From Topomyia yanbarensis (lineage: Eukaryota > Arthropoda > Insecta > Diptera > Culicidae), in the NCBI RefSeq assembly GCF_030247195.1, contig NC_080672.1:70473771-70537770 (forward strand): a stretch of 64,000 bases of DNA, given 5' to 3'. The translations under genes were made by a program, and so were the position numbers. Positions 53,413 through 64,000 of the stretch are shown here, piece after piece. The notes beneath the pieces were generated by a model, which was given only the letters and a program-made list of their open reading frames with translations, searched no databases and had not been told where the DNA came from. Numbering within the stretch: position 1 is the first letter of the stretch; each line of letters begins with the position of its first letter.

Positions 53413-56400
53413 AGTGCACATGAAGCTATATAGAAAGTGGAGGAAGATGGTGTCGAAATTCGCTACAAAATCTTTGTTTGGCAAGTGATTCGCGGATGTG
53501 TCAAATATTCAGTTTTTCACGATGGCTGGGACTATGAATGGTAAAATATATAAGGAAGGCTTCAACAGTGACTTCTAGACTTTTTGAGGTCTGGTACAGA
53601 AACAATAATGTTATTTTACTACTACACTCCATCATACAAAAAAATTAGACCGCCATGAAGGCATACCGTTTTCCCACAAAAAAGCTTGAAAATGCCTTCT
53701 GGGCTACACAAATCAACCCGATCGTTACCCTAAATCTGAGCATGGGAGTCAAGACAAATGTGTGTGCCTTTCAAAATATCTGAGGCACCTCGAGTATTTG
53801 GTGACCTAATGTTGCATAGACAATTTTTTTTGATAGGTTCCAATATTTTTTCCGCAAAAATTCTTGTCCTTCAGAAAAAAAAATAGAAATTCAGTTTTAC
53901 TTTGCTTAATTCAAAATCTCAGTTTACGGTAATATAACAAATGCAGAAGCATATTTCGCGTCACAGTGCGTGCAAGAATCAGAATCAGGAATCGCTCAAT
54001 GGCAACAAATAGAACCGTATGTAGTCGGGGAGCTATACCTCAAGCCAGCACTAGATATGTTTTCTCTTTCGATTGTTGTACATGATTGGCATTGGAATGA
54101 TTTGTACCACTCATATTTATAGGTTCGAGTAATTTCGATGTTTCGTTATGAAAACATTAAAAAAAATTAAGTAACATCTATGGTATTGAACATTTATGTT
54201 TTCGAATGATAAAGATATTAATTATAGATATTATTCAAATGTATTTTCCGTCGATCTCTTTCTGCACATCACCAACACAAGAAACGTGACTCCTTCGTCT
54301 GAACCATACAACTTGCCACTTAATCACTTACCAATTTGTTGAAATGGATTAACAAAACGTCTGTCAGAATATATAACGAGAATTTACCTCACCAACAATT
54401 TGTACAAAAAGAGACAATATTTCAAAGTTCTTTTCCTACAGTAAAAAATGCGAAAATCGAAAATGAATGAACTTCAAGGCGACTCACATACTTAGGTTCA
54501 AAATAATATTGATTGATTTTTAAGGCTGCAATATTGGTTCAATATTGTTATTTGTAAACGAAGTGGAAATATGATTGAAAGAAAAAATGTGTTTTTCCCA
54601 AATTTCGAAAGAGACTTTTTCCAGTTTTATCATATCAGGAATATGAAATGAATCGTCAACATTGTTGTGGTTTACCATTAGAGCCTAAAGAAGGGTACTA
54701 TGGAGTATGTACGAAGACATTTTAGTCTGGATAGCATTCAAATAATAGTTAACCTGCCCTACTCCACTATTCCTGATTTTTGATGGAGGCACTCTTCATC
54801 CTCAAACAACGTCTTACAACTATGAAGATCAGATTATACCGTTCGGAGAGAGCATACGTAGTTGGTAAGTCCATTACACTGTTCGAACCTCCACCACCGC
54901 ATATATTGTATTATTGTATTGTATAATCCGTTGAAGAATTAATTGATTGCGTATATTGACTTCAATTTCATACTACTCCATCCAAAATAAAATCGATAGA
55001 AATTCTGTTACGCATATAAATGTATGGATTATCCTGTTGATTTATTTAATTCAGTCGATTCACCAGGTTTTCAGCGCGAGATAGTAATATAGAGTATTGG
55101 TTTTATACTTAGCCTTCCCAGCAGTCTCCGTCAGACGAAGGTTTTTATACTTTATTGAATGAAAAAAGTTGGTACTTTCAACTGTAACCAAAGCCATCTA
55201 CGATTTTTTGCGATTAAGGAAGTTGCTTAAGGTGTAAATTGACCTAAAAATATTCGAAAATTGACAATAACTTTGTTGTTTCAAGAGCTACAGATTCATC
55301 GTTGTTATAAAAATATGTATTTTATCGCTTTTAACAACTTTGTAGAAGACACTTTTAATAATAAAAAGTAACCGTGAAAAGTTATATCACAAAAACAAGC
55401 AACCCTACATATCTCGCTACTGTTACTATGTAGAGCTTTAGTATCTTCAGTAAAGTTTTTTACAATAATATTTTCTAGAGCTTTACTGAAGACCGCGAGC
55501 TTCTAGCTAAATTATTTGGGGAAATAAATTTTCTATCTCACTTTTAGGGGGATTAATCCCTAATTTCATTATATCAAAAGATGCGTCTATTTATATGTAG
55601 AAACTTCATCGAAAAAATCTACTCTCCAAAATCAATCGTTCAGGAGTTATTGAATTATTGAATCGTAAAAACGTCGTTTTGCGACACTGTGCACCGCATG
55701 TGTTGCAATTGAAACTTTGTGTGCCCTTTATATTAGTTACTGCGCAACATCGACCCACCACAACTGTGCCTTGGTTGAAAAATTTCAATTAAGCGACCAT
55801 TATAACTAAAAAATATAAAAGAGCAGATGTACTGCTACCTCGAATTCGAATAATACCAAGGGATTTCAGACAATTGTGTGTAGGAAAACAGACCAATTTA
55901 TTTAATTGTGCTCCAGATGGTCAAACCAAGAACATTGTCTATCCGCCCAGAATTACAATAAGTTTCTTCTTTGTAACAAAAATATATGTTATTTTTGGTA
56001 TATTTAGACTATTTCGTTTAGTCCTGATAGGTGTAGTGAAGCGCACCGGGTTACAGCTAGTAAAGAATAATAATGATTTAAAATTATTGAATAACAGCAA
56101 CAGTGTGTAACAGGTATTAATCCGTTCAATATTAACTTTGTAATGAACCATCTGACTTGTTTTCATTCCTTTGTTTCAATCCACTGAACATTTTGCCACA
56201 TTGACCTACCTGAAACACAGAGCTGCAAATTTTCGACAGGTTTGTTTGAGTTTGAAGGAGGAACAAATCTCAAATCATGCCCTACTATGTTCGAACTTCA
56301 GTTGTTCGTTGCATCATTCATTCATACAGCTACGCCGCTCAATCATTTTCCATTCATTTTCAATTTCATTGCCCCTGTGTACTGGGATACTGACCAAAAG

Positions 56401-59400
56401 CAAAACTACCCTGAACATACTTCACACTGTTTGTGTATGTTTGAAAATGCTAAACATGTCAATATCATAAAATGGCCACTACAGAGCAGATGACGGTGTT
56501 GACTGGAAAATGAAGAAACATCACTAATTTTGAAGTGAATGATTGAGGGAGGTTTTGAATTTGAGTCTTTGTTGCGGTATACAGTTCAACAATCTGTGCA
56601 AATATGTCAGATAATCTGCATGAAATAAAATTAATGATCTAAAAATCTAAAATTCGTGCATGTTGTTCGCTAGAAATGCTGCATTTTAATTGCAACCATG
56701 GCCGTGTCTTATACACAACCCTTTATTTTTTTTAATCGACTGTTACTTGGCAGAGTCCCAGTACATTTTTTTTGTTTGATTTTATATCCGATTTTAATAT
56801 TCTAATATATTTAAAGCGGGTTCTACGAAACATGTTCTTCCGAGTTATGCTTTCGGTCGCTCATTTAATATCCTGGTTGTCTTAATAGCTTCATGAGCCC
56901 TTTCAGTAAATTTTTAAACGGTAGCCTCACAGTGCTCATCAAATTCAATATCCAAAGTATTATTCACACTGAAACTATAGCAATCCGTTCCGTTCGATGC
57001 CTGATTATTCTCTAATCATAACTTTTCAACCCTGTTTCCCGCAGGGTTAATGCATCGACAATGAAATCAATTTAAAAATCATTCAATCAAAATTCTATTC
57101 TGTCAATAGGTCTCACCACGAAATCTAACCCTGTTTAAAAGTTCTCCTTTAACTAACCAACTCCGGGAGGGGTTTTGATGTGGCCTAAATAAACACCTCA
57201 GAGCGCGGTGTAAACAGTGGCATTCAACAAGGGACCTCCCGTAGGGGGAGTCACCGTTTGAAGGTCCTTTTGCCCTGTGGGAGTTTGATAGAGTATAGAG
57301 CGAACCCCTTGCAGCACACTCCCTGTAGATCAGCTTTTCTCACCAGCGATCGATGGTGGGTAATTGTATCGTTTTCTCCGGGCCCAATCGGATATTTGAC
57401 CCTTTGAAGCGAAGGGGTTTAAGAGTAGGGTTGTCTGAAATTTCTGAAGTGAATCAAAGTCGTACTTCTTAAATCAGAATAATGTGTAGTTTAGATTGTG
57501 GCAAAAGTTAAATTTCTCAGCATCGGACCGAACTTGTAGATGTCCAGCTGGGAGTGTTTTCTTTGCATATTTCGATAGGCCATATGCTGAATCAAATTCC
57601 CCGGAGGCTGCGATCAACACCACAAAGACTTGTAAAACGGTGTGCATTATTGTGTCATTCATAAAAGTAACACTTTTTTCTTTTGCTCTCCCTGTAGGAG
57701 GAGGTGTCTCTAGCTGAGGTGTATCCTGTTTTTTGTGTGAGCGATGTGAGTAATCCTAGTTTTGGGTATGGTTCATCTGAAAGAAACTGTAATTTATGTT
57801 TGCGTAACAAAAAAAACGAACTCGTCCGTTTTTCTATGCTTCATTCATGGATGCATTCTTTGGTCTCTTTTGAATAGCGACTCTTTACGGTCACTGCAGG
57901 TATATTATCGTTGGTATTGAGTAACGTTCAATCATTGTTGGACTTATAGCAAACCACTGAATATTGCTGAACGTACATACATTCTTGGAACTGAAGCTAT
58001 TTTTCTGGGAAAATTTTCAACTCGCTAGTTATCTCCGTAGAAAGAGGAACCAAACTTCGTGTACAATGATTTGCAACTAAAGCAACTATTAAAAAAATAA
58101 TAATTGACCGTACGGCATCAACCACAGCTCCGATCATACGCACGAGAAATCATTCACAAATTTCATTCAAAAATTGTAATTGCTTTCTCGCCTGTAGCTT
58201 CTTCCATCAATTTCTCCACCGAAAGGGTGGTGAATCATACGGTAGCTGAAGGTGTTAATTGTGGGTCTTTTTTCATCCGAACAATTTAAACAGCGATTAT
58301 CCGCGATGAAGAGATAGACTGGGCACGTTGTACTGAAGCTGCTATGAGAGGGGATGGAGTTTAATCTCTTCATCCATCGTACGGGAATGCTTATTAATGT
58401 CAGGCCTCATTTCTATCGCCACTCTATGAAAAAAGAACGTGGAAACAAAATTGTAGCTTTAATTGTATGCATCTTTGAATGTTATTTGTGTAGTTCGGAT
58501 TGTTGCTTGATTGTATGATTTTTTCAGATGGAGGGTTTTATGAATGGCAACTGGCAGCATAACCTGTTTAAACCTGGAGTATTTTAAACAAGGTGTTAAA
58601 AATTTTGAAAAACGACATTCAAACTAACGGACTAAACAAATATGCACATTATTTTGACAACAGTACGCACGAGGGATATCACGTGTATGACGGAATTGCC
58701 TGCAGTTGTAAGTAACGGCCTACTTTTACCCATTGACCTTATGACCCCAGACCCCACTCATTGTAATTTCAAAGTATTAAGACTATGCAGAATCTTCATT
58801 AACAGTAGTATCGAAGGACAGGAAAAGCCAAATTTTCCTAGAGCCGTGCCATTCCTACCGATCAACGGGACGAAATTTTGATTAATAATTCATTGCCATC
58901 ACAGGGACACTCGAAAATAATTACCACTCACAGTTCAACCTTTATCATGTGCTCACCGTGTAACGGCATTGTCTAACACCACGCTCGAAAAACACCCATC
59001 GTCATTGAAGCGATGAAAAAGGGGACCGGATAATTTGATGGGAGGGGTTCAACGATTCGACGAAATCTGTATAATCCGATAAATGCAAACATTGGCCAAT
59101 CATCGTGATCATCGCAGGAGCAACAAGCAACAACCTTCCAATAATCCGGTGGACGACCAAGACAGCAAGCGTGTGCTGCTAGCTAACCGGTCAGAAGCGT
59201 TGTCTAATTTTGACACAACGAGTCCCATAATTTTCGAACCTCTTCCTTTGCTAATGCACGGTTCCATCTGTCAGTGCGAAGGGTGGTAGGAACTGAAATG
59301 TATAATTTTTAAAAGTACCACAGTAGTGCGGGGAAAAATAATAATAATCATACAACCGAGAAAGATAACCATCCTAGCAAGTCATGGTCGAAATTGCGGG

Positions 59401-60599
59401 GTTCGAAAGCGATTTGACCCGGTATGTGTTTAACTGGTTCTGCTGAACAGTGATTCTAGCGAACGCTGCTAGGCCAACTGTTGGGGGTGGAAGTGTTTGC
59501 TGACATTTGTATTATTCGTTTTGAACTTCACCAGACTTTATAATTATGTTTGAATGCATCTACGCCTTTCTAATCACATGGTAAAGGTTGAAGCCTGTTA
59601 AAGTTCTTGATCTTTTCTCGGGGGAGTTAAAACTAATCTCAATCACTTTCCCTCAATTTTTTTGGCACCTTTGGTATAAATATCTCAAGTACTTCTTCCG
59701 CTGGCAAGCAAATTCTTCCAATAAACCCTTATTTCTAACCGGATATTGATATTGCAGTAAACAGATAATAATTACACTCATAAGCACTCGACAAAAACAT
59801 CTTCGTTCAAAACATCTGTTTGAGATCGATTATCTGGAAAAAAAATCTACCTGCCCAATATTACCCTGGCGAGATTTAGACTAGCTTCACGAAAATTGTT
59901 TCTCTCTATCACCAGCCAACCGCAAATCCTGTTTACATCTTGTGGAATAGCTAGGTCCTAACAGCGCCGGAACAGAACCGGAAAACTTTCGCTAATTCAA
60001 ACCATTGCAATTGGGATTACTTCCAACTGCTATCGCAGCTCACCGTTGACGACGAGGATGAGGGCGATGACGACGACGACGGTGCCGACAATGACTATTC
60101 AAGAGCTTATTAATTTTTCTGGGAGCATGTCATGCGTGGAATTGTCGTGAACATAAATACAACCCGAAGTAATAATGGCTCAATAAGCCAATTAGAGCGG
60201 GATTCAATACAGCGATTTGGAGAATGGTGGTTTTGTGCCAATTGTACGGATGGTGAGTTAGCTAAGGAGTGAAAGAAATCAGCAAAATCTAAAAATGCCT
60301 TTCTGGGTATTATTTCCGCAATACAATTGGTGGTTTTGTGATAGTTTTGTAGAGTATGATTCATTGAAATATTAGGTGTATTATATCCCGCTAACTGTTT
60401 TGTTTACGATGAAAAATAATTTTCTTCAGATCGATAAAATATTTACTACAAACTGTGATGTATGAACGACATACCTGAAATTAGATATTATAAACCAGAA
60501 GATAAAATCAGGCTACCTGTGTCGTATTCAATGCAATCATATTTAAAGCCATATATCACAGTTGGATAAAAAGAGATTTCAAACCAAATACACATCCAG
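53413..60599. other. Seven kilobases without recognisable genes
   Basis: Only short frames without motifs are present. A GAC-repeat run at about 60046-60090 would encode an acidic stretch but sits in no supported gene. A GC-richer patch at 57160-57420 has GGGG/CCCC words (CTCCGGGAGGGG, CTCCCGTAGGGGGAG) and may be an old repeat. I see no exon with paralogue or motif support. Confidence 0.4.
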
Positions 60600-63405
60600 G
60601 AAACAAGAAACAAGAAACAAGAAACAAGAAACAAGAAACAAGAAACAAGAAACAAGAAACAAGAAACAAGAAACAAGAAACAAGAAACAAGAAACAAGAA
60701 ACAAGAAACAAGAAACAAGAAACAAGAAACAAGAAACAAGAAACCAGAAACCAGAAACCAGAAACCAGAAACCAGAAACCAGAAACCAGAAACCAGAAAC
60801 CAGAAACCAGAAACCAGAAACCAGAAACCAGAAACCAGAAACCAGAAACCAGAAACCAGAAACCAGAAACCAGAAACCAGAAACCAGAAACCAGAAACCA
60901 GAAACCAGAAACCAGAAACCAGAAACCAGAAACCAGAAACCAGAAACCAGAAACCAGAAACCAGAAACCAGAAACCAGAAACCAGAAACCAGAAACCAGA
61001 AACCAGAAACCAGAAACCAGAAACCAGAAACCAGAAACCAGAAACCAGAAACCAGAAACCAGAAACCAGAAACCAGAAACCAGAAACCAGAAACCAGAAA
61101 CCAGAAACCAGAAACCAGAAACCAGAAACCAGAAACCAGAAACCAGAAACCAGAAACCAGAAACCAGAAACCAGAAACCAGAAACCAGAAACCAGAAACC
61201 AGAAACCAGAAACCAGAAACCAGAAACCAGAAACCAGAAACCAGAAACCAGAAACCAGAAACCAGAAACCAGAAACCAGAAACCAGAAACCAGAAACCAG
61301 AAACCAGAAACCAGAAACCAGAAACCAGAAACCAGAAACCAGAAACCAGAAACCAGAAACCAGAAACCAGAAACCAGAAACCAGAAACCAGAAACCAGAA
61401 ACCAGAAACCAGAAACCAGAAACCAGAAACCAGAAACCAGAAACCAGAAACCAGAAACCAGAAACCAGAAACCAGAAACCAGAAACCAGAAACCAGAAAC
61501 CAGAAACCAGAAACCAGAAACCAGAAACCAGAAACCAGAAACCAGAAACCAGAAACCAGAAACCAGAAACCAGAAACCAGAAACCAGAAACCAGAAACAA
61601 GAAACCAGAAACCAGAAACCAGAAACCAGAAACCAGAAACCAGAAACCAGAAACCAGAAACCAGAAACCAGAAACCAGAAACCAGAAACCAGAAACCAGA
61701 ACCAGAAACCAGAAACCAGAAACCAGAAACCAGAAACCAGAAACCAGAAACCAGAAACCAGAAACCAGAAACCAGAAACAGAAACCAGAACCAGAAACCA
61801 GAAACCAGAAACCAGAAACCAGAAACCAGAAACCAGAAACCAGAAACCAGAAACCAGAAACCAGAAACCANNNNNNNNNNNNNNNNNNNNNNNNNNNNNN
61901 NNNNNNNNNNNNNNNNNNNNNNNNNNNNNNNNNNNNNNNNNNNNNNNNNNNNNNNNNNNNNNNNNNNNNNNNNNNNNNNNNNNNNNNNNNNNNNNNNNNN
62001 NNNNNNNNNNNNNNNNNNNNNNNNNNNNNNNNNNNNNNNNNNNNNNNNNNNNNNNNNNNNNNNNNNNNNNNNNNNNNNNNNNNNNNNNNNNNNNNNNNNN
62101 NNNNNNNNNNNNNNNNNNNNNNNNNNNNNNNNNNNNNNNNNNNNNNNNNNNNNNNNNNNNNNNNNNNNNNNNNNNNNNNNNNNNNNNNNNNNNNNNNNNN
62201 NNNNNNNNNNNNNNNNNNNNNNNNNNNNNNNNNNNNNNNNNNNNNNNNNNNNNNNNNNNNNNNNNNNNNNNNNNNNNNNNNNNNNNNNNNNNNNNNNNNN
62301 NNNNNNNNNNNNNNNNNNNNNNNNNNNNNNNNNNNNNNNNNNNNNNNNNNNNNNNNNNNNNNNNNNNNNNACCAGAAACCAGAAACCAGAAACCAGAAAC
62401 CAGAAACCAGAAACCAGAAACCAGAAACCAGAAACCAGAAACCAGAAACCAGAAACCAGAAACCAGAAACCAGAAACCAGAAACCAGAAACCAGAAACCA
62501 GAAACCAGAAACCAGAAACCAGAAACCAGAAACCAGAAACCAGAAACCAGAAACCAGAAACCAGAAACCAGAAACCAGAAACCAGAAACCAGAAACCAGA
62601 AACCAGAAACCAGAAACCAGAAACCAGAAACCAGAAACCAGAAACCAGAAACCAGAAACCAGAAACCAGAAACCAGAAACCAGAAACCAGAAACCAGAAA
62701 CCAGAAACCAGAAACCAGAAACCAGAAACCAGAAACCAGAAACCAGAAACCAGAAACCAGAAACCAGAAACCAGAAACCAGAAACCAGAAACCAGAAACC
62801 AGAAACCAGAAACCAGAAACCAGAAACCAGAAACCAGAAACCAGAAACCAGAAACCAGAAACCAGAAACCAGAAACCAGAAACCAGAAACCAGAAACCAG
62901 AAACCAGAAACCAGAAACCAGAAACCAGAAACCAGAAACCAGAAACCAGAAACCAGAAACCAGAAACCAGAAACCAGAAACCAGAAACCAGAAACCAGAA
63001 ACCAGAAACCAGAAACCAGAAACCAGAAACCAGAAACCAGAAACCAGAAACCAGAAACCAGAAACCAGAAACCAGAAACCAGAAACCAGAAACCAGAAAC
63101 CAGAAACCAGAAACCAGAAACCAGAAACCAGAAACCAGAAACCAGAAACCAGAAACCAGAAACCAGAAACCAGAAACCAGAAACCAGAAACCAGAAACCA
63201 GAAACCAGAAACCAGAAACCAGAAACCAGAAACCAGAAACCAGAAACCAGAAACCAGAAACCAGAAACCAGAAACCAGAAACCAGAAACCAGAAACCAGA
63301 AACCAGAAACCAGAAACCAGAAATCAGAAACCAGAAACCAGAAACCAGAAACCAGAAACCAAAATCCAGAATCCAGAAACCAGAAACCAGAAACAAGAAA
63401 CCAGG
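60600..63405. repeat. GAAACCA heptamer satellite
   Basis: The array starts with 20 exact GAAACAA units (60600-60739) and then changes to GAAACCA (about 160 units before the gap and about 145 after). A few units have 6 bases (near 61700, 61778 and 61790), one reverts to GAAACAA (near 61598), and the right edge is degenerate (AAATCAG, AAAATCCAG). Period 7 repeats read as a 7-residue cycle in every frame without stops, so the roughly 1100-codon frames here are artefacts and not genes. Confidence 0.95.
61871..62370. other. Assembly gap of exactly 500 N
   Basis: 500 undetermined bases lie inside the heptamer array. The round length suggests a placeholder, so the true array size is unknown. Confidence 0.95.
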
Positions 63406-63411
63406 AAATCC

Positions 63412-63795
63412 TTCTTGCTTCTTCCTTCTTCCTTCTTCCTTCTTCCTTCTTCCTTCTTCCTTCTTCCTTCTTCCTTCTTCCTTCTTCCTTCTTCCTTCTT
63501 CCTTCTTCCTTCTTCCTTCTTCCTTCTTCCTTCTTCCTTCTTCCTTCTTCCTTCTTCCTTCTTCCTTCTTCCTTCTTCCTTCTTCCTTCTTCCTTCTTCC
63601 TTCTTCCTTCTTCCTTCTTCCTTCTTCCTTCTTCCTTCTTCCTTCTTCCTTCTTCCTTCTTCCTTCTTCCTTCTTCCTTCTTCCTTCTTCCTTCTTCCTT
63701 CTTCCTTCTTCCTTCTTCCTTCTTCCTTCTTCCTTCTTCCTTCTTCCTTCTTCCTTCTTCCTTCTTCCTTCTTCCTTCTTTCTTCTTCCTTCTTC
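63412..63795. repeat. TTCCTTC heptamer satellite
   Basis: About 53 units of TTCCTTC (GAAGGAA on minus) follow the GAAACCA array with only a few degenerate bases between. One strand is pure pyrimidine. The open frames across it are artefacts of the period. Confidence 0.95.
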
Positions 63796-63892
63796 TCTTT
63801 TTGGAACTATTTAAATTTGGGAAAATGTTCTCAAGGAGTTGTAGGTTCAAATAAAGTTATGAAAAAAATCGATTTTTTGAAAAATATATAGT

Positions 63893-63994
63893 TATGTAAC
63901 CCCTTAAGCGTAATTCAATCAATGCAAGCCATGTTATTAACGATATGGTGTGACTTTCTGACAAATGAGATAAATAACAGTTCGTCTACCCTGT
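63893..63994. repeat. Right half of a 2745-type MITE
   Basis: TTAACGATATGGTGTGACTT, GACAAATGAGATAAATAA and CGTCTACCCTG follow the order at 3010-3066 of the MITE at 2745 (ATCAACGAAATAGTGTGACA, CTAATGAGATGAATAAGG, CGTCTACCCTA). The left half is not in the window. Confidence 0.5.
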
Positions 63995-64000
63995 AAATCT

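Noticed and set aside
56171..56493. Overlapping plus-strand frames of 83-99 codons
   Set aside because: Both frames lack motifs and splice context, and their overlap in two frames points to chance.
57160..57420. tRNA or SINE head
   Set aside because: GC-richer with GGGG/CCCC words, but no A/B-box order or cloverleaf was found by eye.
60600..63795. CRISPR array or telomere
   Set aside because: Units are 7-base direct tandem repeats without spacers, and the unit is neither TTAGG nor a known dipteran telomere array.
60488..63891. Open frames of about 950-1120 codons on both strands
   Set aside because: They are products of a period-7 satellite without stop codons, run through 500 N, and have no start context or domain.

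Overview
The window reads as nuclear DNA of a dipteran insect, most likely a culicid mosquito. The grounds are short GT-AG introns (52-86 bases), AT-rich spacers, three secreted carboxylesterases, R1-, LOA- and jockey-like LINE remains, many miniature inverted-repeat elements, and a dispersed repeat with a CCACCTAGTGGTG start that I associate from memory with mosquito genomes. I cannot name the species.

Layout. 1-6.3 kb holds shattered LINEs on both strands, a TA-flanked MITE and a THAP-like fragment. 8.05-10.04 kb is esterase gene 1 (5 exons, GPI-type tail). 10.8-16.0 kb holds a mosquito-type repeat with a hairpin and an internally deleted R1-like LINE. 17.8-24.0 kb is esterase gene 2 (6 exons). 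25.2-27.75 kb is a TTAA-flanked DNA transposon with inverted repeats of roughly 500 bases. 27.5-31.16 kb is a 5'-truncated LINE with an open RT-RNase H frame, flanked by two 607/606-base direct repeats that duplicate the promoter and first codons of gene 3. 31.1-45.66 kb is esterase gene 3 (6 exons; last intron 11.8 kb, filled with foldback and Harbinger-like elements). 45.7-46.2 kb is a candidate two-exon antisense gene overlapping the 3' UTR of gene 3. 46.2-60.6 kb is mostly non-coding, with further MITEs. 60.6-63.8 kb is two abutting heptamer satellites with a 500-N gap.

The three esterases are tandem, same-strand paralogues. All keep the nucleophile elbow GQSAG, an acidic residue (Asp in gene 1, Glu in genes 2 and 3) and the catalytic His. 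Gene 1 looks membrane-anchored; genes 2 and 3 look secreted. Gene 3 has lost the HGGG oxyanion-hole motif and may be catalytically impaired. Genes 2 and 3 share exon boundaries; gene 1 has a partly different intron set, so 2 and 3 are the younger pair. The substrates are unknown; juvenile-hormone-esterase-like or glutactin-like clades are possible but undecided.

All exon models are hand-built from splice signals and paralogue agreement. Boundaries of decayed repeats are approximate.
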